Positions 38,507 through 48,597 of a DNA stretch of 64,000 nt are shown piece by piece. Each line of letters begins with the position of its first letter. Within the stretch, counting starts at the first letter, position 1. Origin of the DNA: Cerrena zonata (taxonomy: Eukaryota > Basidiomycota > Agaricomycetes > Polyporales > Cerrenaceae); contig JASBNA010000095.1 in the NCBI GenBank assembly GCA_038087015.1, forward strand, positions 1 to 64,000. Direction: 5' to 3'. Both the position numbers and the translations under genes were made by a program. Under the pieces are notes generated by a model. That model had not been told where the DNA came from, did no database searches, and saw only the letters and a program-made list of their open reading frames with translations.

Positions 38507-39418
38507 ATGGCTGAGGTATGTTTTAATTTCTATTTGATCTTTTTAAAAGGAAATCTGTAGTAAATGATAGTCAAGATGGTTGGCCTTCGATACGGGAATA
38601 GTGAATTTTTTGATTCGGAAGATAAGATTCAGTGGTTGAATTGATCAAATGAAATGAAACAAATTCAGAATACTAACTCAATTTAGGTACAAAGAACAAT
38701 CAGAATTACCACTGAACAGCATATTATGAAAGATGTACCACCAGTGGAAAACTATCCAATGAGACAGTGGTCGGTTGAAATCTCGATGTTAAATGAACAA
38801 GGTCAAGAAATACCTGCTAATATTATAGATAAGGTTACTTATACTTTACATCCAACTTTTGCTAACCCAATAAGAAGTCTTAAACAAAAACCTTTCAGAG
38901 TCGAAGAACAAGGGTGGGGTGAATTTGATATTCCAATTGCTATACACTTAGTTGGCTTGAATGGTAAACAAGGTGAAAGAAAATTTAATCATGATTTAAA
39001 TTTCTTACAAGAAAAATATATTGTTGATAAACCAATTAATATTCCAACTAAAAATGCTCAATTGAATAAATTATTAGCTGAAAGTGGTTCATTACCAAGT
39101 TTAACTAGTGATTCTAATGATAATAAACGTAAAAATGATAATGATTTGAATACTTCTAAATTGAAAAAACTGAAAAATTCTAATGGTAGTGCTACAAAAG
39201 GTAATATTGATTTAGAAAAATTGGCTAATGGTTTGACTAAATTAAGTGAAGATGATTTAATTGTTATTGTTCAAATGGTTACCGATAATAAAACTAGTGA
39301 AATGAATATTAAAAATGATTTTGAAAATGGTGAATTCACAATGGATTTATATACTTTACCAGAACCTTTATTAAAAGCTTTATGGGACTATGTTAAAAAA
39401 CGTACCAATGAAGCTTAA
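38507..39418 (+). CDS. TAF14: YEATS-domain protein Taf14, spliced
   Basis: A 246-residue nuclear protein shared by TFIID, TFIIF, INO80, SWI/SNF and NuA3; its YEATS domain reads acetyl/crotonyl H3K9. Exon 1 (38507-38515) is only ATG GCT GAG. A 171-bp intron (38516-38686; GTATGT, TACTAAC at 38671-38677, TTTAG) follows. Exon 2 then gives VQRTIRITTEQHI, then PPVENYPMRQWSVEISMLNEQG and TLHPTFANPIR, RVEEQGWGEFDIPI, HDLNFLQE, all canonical YEATS. The C-terminal part has a Lys-rich linker and the conserved ET domain (LEKLANGLTKLSEDDLIVIVQMV to the end). Length equals S. cerevisiae Taf14 (244). Starting at the internal Met at 38726 would lose the first strand. Confidence 0.95.
38516..38686 (+). other. 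Spliceosomal intron in TAF14
   Basis: A 171-bp intron after the third codon: GTATGT at the 5' end, TACTAAC at 38671-38677 and TAG at the 3' end. Confidence 0.93.
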
Positions 39419-39632
39419 GTTTTTTTCTTCTCCTGTCCTGTTATCTTTTGTTGTCTTATATAAGTTTTTAATAGAACTTAGTCTTGTCAATTTTTGAAAA
39501 AAAAAAATTCTAAAACTACTTCAAAACAAAAAAAAAAAAAAAGTTTAACCTTATCATTTCTGTGTATTAATATAGTGAATTTCGAATTAAATCGATCATA
39601 AAACTAAGTTTAAGTGTATCTTGGGCTAACGT

Positions 39633-40967
39633 CTAAACTGACCAAACTTTTATTGTAGAGTCCCAAGATGATGTACATAATCCAATACCATCGGGACTAA
39701 TTTTAACTTGATTAATAACGTTTGAATGATCATCAGCTCCAATTGTACCGACTACTTCATTTTTAAGAGTATCCCATATAATACAACCATAATTTGAGTA
39801 ACAAGAGTAGATTAATCTTCCTGATTTACTGCAATCGATCGATATAACTCCTGGTGTATTATAAACTGATTCGATACTATTAGTATTCAAACTTACATTC
39901 GAGCCACTGAAACTATTAGGTGATGATAAAGGAGGCGGAATGGAAGGAGTTTGAAATGAATTGTTCTTAGTAAATTTTCTTGCTTTTAATTGGGCTTGTA
40001 AACTATAACTATTCAATTCACAATCTGATCTTAAGTCAAATAATCGTATTAACCCATCATCTGATCCAGTTACAAATGAATTTCCATCACATAATTGATC
40101 AACACAACTGATATCACTATTTGAAATTGAAAAATTTTGAGCAGGTAATTTACTTCTTAAATCCCATATCTTCACATAACCATCAGATGCTCCACTAATA
40201 AAAATATTTGGATTTGAATTGAATTGTTGATAATTTTTATTAACTGAGATTGTCAAGACATCACCCAAGTGATCAATGAAATCTCTTACTTTCTTCCCCT
40301 GATTAATATCCCATAAACCACAAGTCATATCTCCACTTGCTGAAATTACATTATTATCCGATAAAAACTCACAATCCGAAATGTAAGCAGAATGTGATTT
40401 GAATAAGGCTTTTAATGAATGATTGAAATTACCAAACATTTGATAACTTCCTTGATTTATATATTGATCTTTATAATTTGAATCTGACCCATCACTGGCA
40501 GTTGCTGAATATTTCAAAAAAGGATCTTGTTTTATTTGATGAACTGTAAGAATATTATCCAATCCTCCACTAGCTATATGCTGACCATTAGGTGAAATGG
40601 CACAAGTTAAAACCCATCTATTTTCAAGAACAATTGCTTGTTTTTTCAATCCAGTAACTGGATCCCAAATAATCATAAAACCATCTTGACTTGCTGATAA
40701 CACTCTAGATGAATCCAGAGACCACTTTATTTGGGCTATTTTATCTTTATGTCCATTCAAGGTATTATATAACTTGATGTCATTAGTATTTGGTATATGA
40801 CTAATTTGTTTGGACATCTCATATAATGTAGTATCTTGGATAGATCTGCGTACTTTATCGACTTCGTTAAATAACATTCTAGCTTCCTGTTTGGCAACTT
40901 GAATCTTCTGCTGAATATCATTCGAACTCGAGCCGCTAATTAACTCATATCCATTCGTTGATGGCAT
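39633..40967 (-). CDS. STE4: G-protein beta subunit of the mating pathway (Ste4)
   Basis: A 444-residue WD40 protein from MPSTNGYEL; an in-frame upstream ATG at 41015 would add 16 residues of weak character. The beta subunit pairs with Ste18 and, on pheromone release from G-alpha, signals to the MAP-kinase cascade. The N-terminal coiled coil (~residues 20-50, QEARMLFNEVDKVRRSIQD) is followed by seven WD repeats. Typical blades: LNGHKDKIAQIKW, SASQDGFMIIWD, SASGDMTCGLWD, SGASDGYVKIWDLRS, TGSDDGLIRLFDLRSD, CIIWDTL, SWDSTIKVWSV at the C-terminus. Two Ser/Asn-rich inserts lie in blades 3 and 6. Length is similar to S. cerevisiae Ste4 (423). Confidence 0.92.
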   Translation of the reverse strand: MPSTNGYELISGSSSNDIQQKIQVAKQEARMLFNEVDKVRRSIQDTTLYEMSKQISHIPNTNDIKLYNTLNGHKDKIAQIKWSLDSSRVLSASQDGFMIIWDPVTGLKKQAIVLENRWVLTCAISPNGQHIASGGLDNILTVHQIKQDPFLKYSATASDGSDSNYKDQYINQGSYQMFGNFNHSLKALFKSHSAYISDCEFLSDNNVISASGDMTCGLWDINQGKKVRDFIDHLGDVLTISVNKNYQQFNSNPNIFISGASDGYVKIWDLRSKLPAQNFSISNSDISCVDQLCDGNSFVTGSDDGLIRLFDLRSDCELNSYSLQAQLKARKFTKNNSFQTPSIPPPLSSPNSFSGSNVSLNTNSIESVYNTPGVISIDCSKSGRLIYSCYSNYGCIIWDTLKNEVVGTIGADDHSNVINQVKISPDGIGLCTSSWDSTIKVWSV

Positions 40968-41015
40968 TTCGATTGATATATAATTATTTTGCAACTTCAA
41001 TCTGAAAATCAACAA

Positions 41016-41458
41016 CCCAAAAAGAAGAAATTATTTTGAAACTTTATCACTTACCGTAATATACCACCTTTTATTCTAACAGTACCAAATCAATTAAAGA
41101 AACTTTAATTGAAATAACCATCTAACTTGAAGTGACAAGAAGTAATTGGGAATTAGGATTCAGGTGGTATGTGGTACGGGCCTTCTACGAACTTATATCA
41201 CTGTTTTTTTTTTTTTTTGCAGTTTTTTTTTTTTATATATTTTTTCTCTATTGTTAGGAGGCCACAAGATAATTAGTTTCTGTGACTAAATTACAATTCA
41301 AGTAAGTCTGTAGATGAGTATATTTTGACTCCGAACTGATCGGGAGACCCTTGGTATAGAAGGATAATAATCATGTAGAGTGAAAAAAAAAAAAAAAAGA
41401 AAAAAAAAGGAAAAAAAAAAAAGAAAAATTATATCTATTAGGGTTATTGAATAATACT
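41016..41458. other. Gap between STE4 start and TBF1 stop
   Basis: STE4 promoter, with long T runs (41203-41232) and A runs (41382-41425), and TTAGGGTTA at 41438-41446. No gene seen. Confidence 0.6.
41438..41446 (+). promoter_or_regulatory. TTAGGGTTA directly downstream of TBF1
   Basis: An exact TTAGGGTTA 12 bp after the TBF1 stop codon. Tbf1 binds TTAGGG-type DNA, so a link to its own gene end or the STE4 promoter is possible. Confidence 0.33.
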
Positions 41459-44076
41459 TTAATGGCCCGTAGCTGTGCTAACATCGGTCGTAGAGTTCAC
41501 CGTGTTGTTGAGATCTGATTCTTTGTTTTTATCGCTTATAGCCTCAAGCATTTCGGTATCATTTGCATTTTTATTTTTACCTTTACGGGCCGGATTGGGT
41601 ACGGGGGCAGCAGCAGTTTTTTTACTTCTATTGATTCTTGCTCTCAGTCTATCGTCTCTTTCTAGATCTCCGGTAACTTTCTGCAAGTAGGTTGGCACTG
41701 GTAATCCTGATTTTAAGAAGAACATTTTCCAATTTCTTGCTTTATCCTTTAATTGCACTTGAGTTCTATTTTTAAGAGCTTCTGAAATTTTACCTCCGGC
41801 CCCAAATAATTCTAGAATAACTGACCAGGCTGGGCCCTTTAATTCCAAAGCGTGTCTTAAAGCCTTTTCTTCTTCTCTAGACCATGGTCTTCTATGCAAA
41901 CTTTTAACATTAGTACTAGGGTTAATTCGTATATGAATCTGTTGTTCTTGAATTTCTGATGGTAATAATGCACTTGTAAGGTCTTTAATTTGCCTATTTC
42001 TATTTGGATCTTTATCATCAATTTCGAGAATTTTATTAGTAGTATCAATGTGATCATTATCAATTTTGTCTTGGTTTTTAGTAGAATCTAACATTTCTGC
42101 ACTATGAGGAGCATTATCTTTATTTGATTTTTCATTACTCTTTGATAATGAGGTTGGATTTGGAGAAAATCCTCCAGTAGGTACTTTGTAATTCGAACCA
42201 GTAGTGGTAAATTTGAAATTACCTCTGCCTTTCTTACCCCAAATCAAAAATCCCATATTTTTACCAACATAATCAAATAAATTATTTAAATATGTGAACC
42301 ATTCGTATTCTTCACCCAAGTTCCTATCGGGAGAATAATTTAGCAATGTTTGTTTTCTTATTTTACAACGATCAATGAAATCCAATTCAACTGGACTTAA
42401 GCTTTTTGTATTTCTTCTTGCTTGTAAATAAGTTTCTAAATCTGATGGGAATATATCTTCTAAGATTTCTTCATTAGATCGTTCACCGGCTTCTATTGCT
42501 GATATATAAGCTTGAGTTTTTAAATCAAGATATAAAACTGCTTGAGGTTTTAATAATTTACCAACTGTTTCTCCAATAGTTGCATTCATTGATTGTAAAC
42601 TTGAATTATTATATGCCATATTTGATAATGCATTATCTGGATCTAAATTATTAGTTGGGCAAAAAACATCTAAAAATGATTCATTCAAGTAGAAAAAACC
42701 AACTTCAATAGTACCTAGAGTAGCTGCTAAAAATGTTGCCAAATTAACTTTTCTTAAAGTTGATTCAATACTTTGTTCTCTATTTCTAAACATTTCTGGA
42801 GTTTTATCACCTTCTTTCCACATACCTGGCGCAATGTGTTCAACAGTTAAGAAAGGATCTTCTTCATTATATAATTTTTTAGTGAATTCAAAAAGTGAGG
42901 TTAAATCTCTATAAGTTGCTCCTGCTGGAGTACTTGGGTTTGAAGCTAAATCTATAATTTTTTGATAGGGACCAATGGCAACTATTCTTAATAATTGAGT
43001 AGCCAAATTATCAAGAGTTGGCAATGTATTAATTAATAATTGAATTCGAGGTGGTAAATAATCTGGTGCAACAATTGGTAATGGTAATAAGGTTAATTGA
43101 GCATTTGATAATGCAGCTAATGGTGGTAATTGACTTGATAATTCATTGTATGCAACAAATGCAGCATTTGTTTTGAAAAGTTCAGAATCAGCCGGAATAT
43201 ACGAATGTCTTGTTTTGGAATTATCAATTTCAGTTTCTGATTTATCATGTTCATTGGATTGAATTGCGTGTCCTTGTGAATTGTTTTTAGGGTCAGAAAG
43301 ATCTTCATCTTCATCTTCGTTATTACCATCTTCAATATCAGGTTTCTTTGAAGTAGTAGCCTGCTCGAGTTGATTGGCAATCATTTGAAGATCTTCTTTT
43401 TCATTTACTATTATCTCGTTATGTTTATGGTGATCATCAGGTTTGGTTTCACTATGTTCTTGTATGGCTTTTTCAAATTCTAAATCTAGATCCTGGTTTC
43501 CTTGATTATTCCTTATTCTTTTGTTAGGGATCATTCTCATTTGCTGGTATTCCTTGTTTGATCAATCGATCTTTTCCTTGTTTCATAATTTGTTTCGTGG
43601 ACTGTTTCATGGAAAATTCTCTCTATATCGTCCATTGTTACTGGTTGGTTATTGGTAGATGAGTCCTTGTGGTTCTCTTCTACAGATGTATGGGGAATTG
43701 ATGAAGGTTTATCTGCTGTAGTTTCTAAAATTTGTTGATCTTGGTCAGTGGATCCATCAACATCCGCCTTCTTCAGTGCTTCTGGCTCTGGTTGTGATTC
43801 CAATTGTATCTCTGATTCTTGCACTTGTTCTGCGTGCTGTTCTTGGTGTTCTTCCGGGTGCTGTTCTGTACGTTCTCGTTGTTCTAAGTGTTCCGCTTGT
43901 CCTGTTACTTCTGGCTGATCTAAGTTTCCTGGCTCTTCTCTTTCTTTTGACGGCAGTATATCTTGTACGTTCTTTATATGGTCCAATTGACTCGACGGCG
44001 TGCTCTCCTCCAATGTGGAATGACCAATCTCTTGACTTGGCTGTAGTCTAGAAGTATCACTTTCTTGATTTGACAT
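41459..44076 (-). CDS. TBF1: Telobox-binding factor Tbf1, possibly split into two overlapping ORFs
   Basis: The ORF 41459-43540 (693 residues) is clearly Tbf1, an essential Myb-type factor binding TTAGGG/ARCCCTAA sites at subtelomeres and, in Candida, ribosomal-protein promoters. It has a TRFH-like dimerisation region (~130-420, with [17 protein letters not shown] and [11 protein letters not shown]) and a C-terminal telobox Myb (~550-613, [17 protein letters not shown], then [15 protein letters not shown]). Directly upstream a second minus ORF (43537-44100; Met at 44076, MSNQESD) of Glu/Gln-rich sequence ends in an ATGA overlap with the first Met. Either Tbf1 starts at 43540, or the N-terminus extends to 44076 with a frameshift near 43540-43565. 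The second option fits the matching acidic low-complexity texture but is unproven. Confidence 0.8.
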
Positions 44077-44100
44077 GATTTGTATTTTAATCAGTTTCAA
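43537..44100 (-). CDS. Acidic Gln/Glu-rich ORF upstream of TBF1 (probable N-terminal part)
   Basis: A 187-codon ORF (first ATG 44100, better start 44076), very rich in Glu, Gln, Ser and Pro, ending [20 protein letters not shown] and [11 protein letters not shown], then TGA within ATGA. It has no own domain. Its frame is continuous with coding-like composition and it directly abuts TBF1, so I read it as the N-terminal part of TBF1 displaced by one base. An upstream ORF or a separate small gene remain possible. Confidence 0.5.
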   Translation of the reverse strand: MKLIKIQIMSNQESDTSRLQPSQEIGHSTLEESTPSSQLDHIKNVQDILPSKEREEPGNLDQPEVTGQAEHLEQRERTEQHPEEHQEQHAEQVQESEIQLESQPEPEALKKADVDGSTDQDQQILETTADKPSSIPHTSVEENHKDSSTNNQPVTMDDIERIFHETVHETNYETRKRSIDQTRNTSK

Positions 44101-44596
44101 TATATTTACAAAAAATACGGGTATTCAACGGCGGCTAGTACTCGAAAATAAGCGGTTGACAAGTGAAAAGAATTAAGCTTTTTCTCAGTTCAGCTTCAAT
44201 TATTATGTGGATACGTATTTACCAGTACTTTGTGAGTTGGCATCAATCTGCTCGTGTATCCTAGGAAGTACTTCTTAGTGAGTTAAAGCCATTTTTTTTT
44301 TTGTCTTTTTTTGTTGAGATGATGTTTTTGTTTACAAAAATTGGTGTATGGATGTTTGTGGGTGTACGGGTTGGATCTAAATTGGTGTACGGGTCGGTAT
44401 CGCTAAAATTGCCGCTTCCGATTTTGTTACCCACTTTCCCATTTTACCCGCTAAAATCGCTTAGCCGCTAAGGAAATCAACTAATAGTTTGCGCCCATCG
44501 AGGCCTAAATTGAAAAATAGGGTATATAAAGTAGGATAAATCTACTTTTCAGAGAAGAAGAAAGATTAAATTGTAGTCATTAGAAGCCACTGAAAG
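44101..44596. other. TBF1/UGA1 divergent promoter
   Basis: About 500 bp. It has three Rap1-like boxes within 53 bp (44343-44395), followed by several CCGCTAAAAT/GCCGCTAAGG-type motifs (44447-44471) and a TATATAAA near 44522-44529 for UGA1. Confidence 0.6.
44343..44395 (+). promoter_or_regulatory. Triple Rap1-like cluster between TBF1 and UGA1
   Basis: GGTGTATGGATGT at 44343-44355, GGTGTACGGGTT at 44361-44372 and GGTGTACGGGTC at 44384-44395, all in the same orientation, 202-254 bp from the UGA1 ATG and 267-319 bp from the probable TBF1 ATG at 44076. The spacing (18 and 23 bp) is near two DNA turns. Confidence 0.6.
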
Positions 44597-46009
44597 ATGT
44601 CAGTTTGTGAAAAATATTTCCCACAAGAACCAAAGCAACCAGAAGTTAAAACATCTTCATTCCCAGGACCAAAATCAGCTGAAGAGATCAAATCCTTGGG
44701 TAAAGTTTTTGATACCAGACCAGCTTATTTCATTGCTGATTATGAAAAATCCAATGGTAATTACATTGCTGATGTTGATGGAAATGTCTTTTTGGATGTT
44801 TATGCGCAAATTGCGTCGATTCCTTTAGGATATAATAACCCTGCATTAATTGAAACCGCCAAATCCGATAAAATGATTAGAGCAATTGTTGATCGTCCAG
44901 CTTTAGGTAATTTCCCCGGTAAGGATAGTCAAGAAATTATTGAAGATTTATTAAAAATTGCACCAAAGGGTCAAAATCAAATTTGGTCTGGTTTATCGGG
45001 TGCTGATGCTAATGAATTAGCTTTTAAAGCTGCTTTCATGTGGTATCAAGGTCAAAAAAGACAAGCCTCAGCTTTTACCAACGAAGAAAATGAATCCGTT
45101 ATGAAGAATGAAGCTCCTGGATCTCCAGAATTGGCTATTTTGTCATTTCAAAGAGCCTTCCATGGTAGATTATTTGCATCTGCTTCCACCACTTGTTCCA
45201 AACCAGTTCACAAATTAGATTTACCAGCTTTCAAATGGCCAAAAGCTGAATTTCCATCTTATAAATATCCTTTGGATAAATATGAAGCTGAAAATAAAAA
45301 GGAAGATGAACGTTGTTTGAAAATTGTTGATGATATCTATACTAATTGGTCTGTTCCAATTGCAGCTTTATTAATTGAACCAATTCAATCTGAAGGTGGA
45401 GACAATCATGCATCAGCTGAATTTTTCCAAGGATTAAGAGATATCACTTTAAAACATGGTTCTCTTTTAATCATTGATGAAGTTCAAACCGGGGTTGGTG
45501 CCACTGGTTCTTTCTGGGCCCACGAACATTTTAATATAACCCCAGCCCCTGATATGGTTACTTTCTCTAAAAAATTCCAATCTGCTGGTTACTATTTCCA
45601 TGACCCAAAAATCGTTCCAAATATCGCTTACAGACAATTTAATACTTGGTGTGGTGATCCAGCTAGAATGATTTTGGCCGGTTCCATTGGTCAAGAAATT
45701 GTTAAAAATGATTTGGTTGCCAACGCTGCTAAAGTCGGTGGCTATTTATTTGAAAAATTAGAAAAATTGGCTGACAAATACCCTAAATACATTAAAGATT
45801 TAAGAGGTAAAAATCGTGCTACCTTCATTGCTTGGTCTTTTGAAGAGGGTGCTACCAGAAACAAATTCTTAGCTGATATGAAAACTGTTGGTATCAATAT
45901 CGGTGGTTGTGCTGAAGATTCAGTCAGATTAAGACCAACCTTGGTTTTCGAAGAAAAACACGCCGATATCTTGGTTGCTGGTATCGAAAAAATCTTATCC
46001 GGTTACTAA
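44597..46009 (+). CDS. UGA1: 4-aminobutyrate aminotransferase (GABA transaminase)
   Basis: A 470-residue PLP enzyme that converts GABA and 2-oxoglutarate to succinate semialdehyde and glutamate, the first step of GABA use as nitrogen source (Uga4 uptake, then Uga1, then Uga2). Class-III aminotransferase signatures: DVDGNVFLDVYAQIASIPLGYNNP, NEDLEK-like cofactor stretch SGADANELAFKAAFMWYQ, IIDEVQTGVGATGSFWAHEHF (PLP-binding Asp), and the Schiff-base Lys in DMVTFSKKFQSAGYYF. TWCGDPARMIL and the C-terminal SVRLRPTLVF fit. Length equals S. cerevisiae Uga1 (471). No presequence. Rap1-like boxes and CCGCTAAA motifs lie upstream; the latter could serve a zinc-cluster activator such as Uga3, not proven. 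Confidence 0.97.
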   Translation: MSVCEKYFPQEPKQPEVKTSSFPGPKSAEEIKSLGKVFDTRPAYFIADYEKSNGNYIADVDGNVFLDVYAQIASIPLGYNNPALIETAKSDKMIRAIVDRPALGNFPGKDSQEIIEDLLKIAPKGQNQIWSGLSGADANELAFKAAFMWYQGQKRQASAFTNEENESVMKNEAPGSPELAILSFQRAFHGRLFASASTTCSKPVHKLDLPAFKWPKAEFPSYKYPLDKYEAENKKEDERCLKIVDDIYTNWSVPIAALLIEPIQSEGGDNHASAEFFQGLRDITLKHGSLLIIDEVQTGVGATGSFWAHEHFNITPAPDMVTFSKKFQSAGYYFHDPKIVPNIAYRQFNTWCGDPARMILAGSIGQEIVKNDLVANAAKVGGYLFEKLEKLADKYPKYIKDLRGKNRATFIAWSFEEGATRNKFLADMKTVGINIGGCAEDSVRLRPTLVFEEKHADILVAGIEKILSGY

Positions 46010-46957
46010 TTATGTTCATGATGGTATATAGAAATTCTTAGTGTACGGCTTGTATTGGAGCTTGCTCATGTATTAATAGATAAAAACATCTGCTGGTGTT
46101 TCAACAGATATCAACAGTATATGTATTTTGCAACCGTTTTGTGCTTATCTTTTTTTTTTTTTTTTTTTTGATTTTTTGCAACCTTATACCATTTGCATCT
46201 GTAAACACTGAATTATATACAAAGGATATATATATAAAGAGAATGTTTCGACCTTTTTGCAAAAATATCTTTTGAATCTTTTCCTCCTTGGGGGAAAGGG
46301 TAACCTTCCCCCCCTCACCTTTTTGTTATATTTGGTTGGAAGTATCTGTGCAATTCCACTTTTTGAGACAGTTCTTCTTTCAGATGAAGTCGTCTTACTT
46401 ACTTATCATGATTCCAGCTCATAGAAACTTGTATATAACATATTCAGTCCATGTATATATCTTTTTCTTCGGTTAATTGCCATGTCAAAGTGGGTGACAT
46501 ACTAATCAACTAATCCTGGGACATTTTAACTTAGTCCACACTTCACTCTTTTACTTTATCACAGATCAATGCTTTTTCAAATATAACTGAATTGATCTAG
46601 CTCTATATTTCGGGCTTACTCATCTTGCTACGCCATATATGCTAATTAGGTTGAGCCTTTGACTCTTTGGTTTTGGGTGTTTTAACGACTCCTTCCGTCC
46701 TTTCCTTGTCGTTACTCTCCCACAGCCGAGAGCCGGTTCCATTTTATCCAGATTTTATTGTGTATAAGTTTAATAGACAGAAGTTTTTGCAGTCTTGTTC
46801 TACTTTTTTTTTTGTAGGAGACCCGGATTTAAACGAAATACTTCTCATTTTTTTTTATTTCATCGAATAAATTTCGGGTGAAAAATCAGATAAAGTCATT
46901 CCTAGTTCATTCAGGCTCACGGTTAGCACATACTTGAACCAATTAAGTTTTATCAAA
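46010..46957. other. Intergenic between UGA1 and the esterase gene
   Basis: About 950 bp with a long T run at ~46150-46169, a TATATATAAAG near 46228, CCCC-rich DNA at ~46305-46315 and no supported gene. A 62-codon ORF at 46288 has no recognisable product. Confidence 0.55.
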
Positions 46958-48334
46958 ATGGTGTTGAGTTATTTGAAGTCCTATGTGACTAACACTGTTC
47001 CACAAAAACCGGTCCCATTTGTAAATAAACAAGATCAAACTGAAGCTGGATTACCGGATATTATCAAGCAGTCGGTAAGAGAATTGAGTGAAGGGTACTC
47101 GTATTGGCTGTACCCATTCTTATCATCAGGGCATTTACAGACAGCATATACAGCAGTTAGAAAGTTTGAGAACAGAGATGAGGTCTGTTATAAAAGAAGG
47201 TTAATGACTGTTGAAGATATTCGTTATAAAGTAAATGATGATGAACTTCCATATGACCGCTGGGAAGGGCAGAGTACATTTGCAATTGATTATGTTGTAG
47301 CTCCAGGTAATGAGGATAAAGAACATGAGAGATTCAAGCCCGAATCACAAGTGCTTGATTTACCTCCTAGAACTGAATATTTAGACCCATCCAAAGAACA
47401 ATCGTTACTTGACGATGAATCAAAGCCCTTGGTTATTGCATTGCACGGATTGTCCGGAGGATCATTTGAATCATATCTCAGAGCTTTTGTACATAAGATT
47501 ACTCAGGAGCCTTATGGGTATGATGCATTAGTCCTTAATTCAAGGGGTTGTGCTAATCATACAATTACTTCACCACAATTATTTTGTGGATTGTGGACTA
47601 ACGATTTGAGGTATTTAATTAATGAGCACATTTTAAAGAAATGGCCTAATAAAAGAATTTACCTTATAGGTTTTTCATTGGGGGGTGCAATAATTGCTAA
47701 TTATTTAGGTCAAGAATACGATGCAGTTTCTAAAAATATTAAAGCAAGCATAATTGTTTCATCGCCATGGTCATTCCCGGATTCAAGTTACCGATTACAA
47801 GAATCGTTGTTAGGAAATAGATTATATTCTCCAGCTATGTGTCAAAATTTGTTAAAACTTTTGAAAAATCATTATGAAGGTCATTTAAAATATGATAATG
47901 TTGTTGATGATTACCATAAGAACCCAGAATCTTATAAAGTTGAAAAATTAAAAGATTTTGATGATAACTTTACTTCAAGATTATTTGGTTTCAATTGTGC
48001 AGATGAATATTATAGACATGCATCTCCTTCAAATAGAATTTCTAAAATAAGAGTTCCAACAATCCTATTAAATTCTCAAGATGATCCAATTGCAAGTTAT
48101 AAGAGTTTACCGGAAACAGAAATCAAATTAAACCCTTATACTGTATTGATTGGTACTACCATTGGTGGACATCTTGGTTGGTTTGACTACAAAGGGGATA
48201 GATGGTATGCCGAGCCAGCCTCTAACTTATTCAAAGAATTAGATAAAAACTGGGAAATTAATGAAAAAGCTTTGAAGTCAAGTGACTTGCCTTTAGTTGA
48301 GCCTACTTGGAAGTACGATAGAATTGTATCTTAG
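46958..48334 (+). CDS. Alpha/beta-hydrolase, ethyl-ester synthase/monoacylglycerol-lipase type (Eht1/Eeb1/Ymr210w)
   Basis: A 458-residue hydrolase from MVLSYLKSY; an ATG at 46934 would add eight residues. The fold markers are the oxyanion motif IALHGLSGGSFESYLRA, the nucleophile elbow GFSLGGAIIANYLG, the Asp in LNSQDDPIASY and the His in TIGGHLGWFDY. SRGCANHTITSPQLF is characteristic of the yeast Eht1/Eeb1/Ymr210w group. Those enzymes make or break medium-chain fatty-acid ethyl esters and monoacylglycerols. The long N-terminal part with PFLSSGHLQTAYTA fits this group. Which of the three is the orthologue cannot be told by eye. Probably associated with lipid droplets or ER membranes (family inference). 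Confidence 0.85.
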   Translation: MVLSYLKSYVTNTVPQKPVPFVNKQDQTEAGLPDIIKQSVRELSEGYSYWLYPFLSSGHLQTAYTAVRKFENRDEVCYKRRLMTVEDIRYKVNDDELPYDRWEGQSTFAIDYVVAPGNEDKEHERFKPESQVLDLPPRTEYLDPSKEQSLLDDESKPLVIALHGLSGGSFESYLRAFVHKITQEPYGYDALVLNSRGCANHTITSPQLFCGLWTNDLRYLINEHILKKWPNKRIYLIGFSLGGAIIANYLGQEYDAVSKNIKASIIVSSPWSFPDSSYRLQESLLGNRLYSPAMCQNLLKLLKNHYEGHLKYDNVVDDYHKNPESYKVEKLKDFDDNFTSRLFGFNCADEYYRHASPSNRISKIRVPTILLNSQDDPIASYKSLPETEIKLNPYTVLIGTTIGGHLGWFDYKGDRWYAEPASNLFKELDKNWEINEKALKSSDLPLVEPTWKYDRIVS

Positions 48335-48597
48335 AGCATTGTAAATAATTAGAAATTTATGGATTTTTTCAAAATTTTTACAAAATTGTAATAAAATGTA
48401 CAATAATCCTCACGATAATTTGCACCAAATCCAAGAAAAGCATATGGATTCTTTTTTATAGAGCTTCATGGAAGTTGTCAGTGTATTGGTTTATCTGTGT
48501 CTATGTATTTGTAATTGCTGCGAAAAACCACATAAGGATAACTTTTTTGTTTTTTTTTTTCAAAAAAACCAGAGGTATTAACATTAAGCAAAGCAAG

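Noticed and set aside
40980..41080. 5' intron in STE4 suggested by GTAAGT...TTTTCAG on the minus strand
   Set aside because: No TACTAAC branch point, unlike the three confirmed introns, and the STE4 N-terminus is explained by the ATG at 40967.
44343..44395. True interstitial telomere repeat array
   Set aside because: Three spaced 12-mers with different flanks, not a tandem telomere repeat unit; better read as binding sites.
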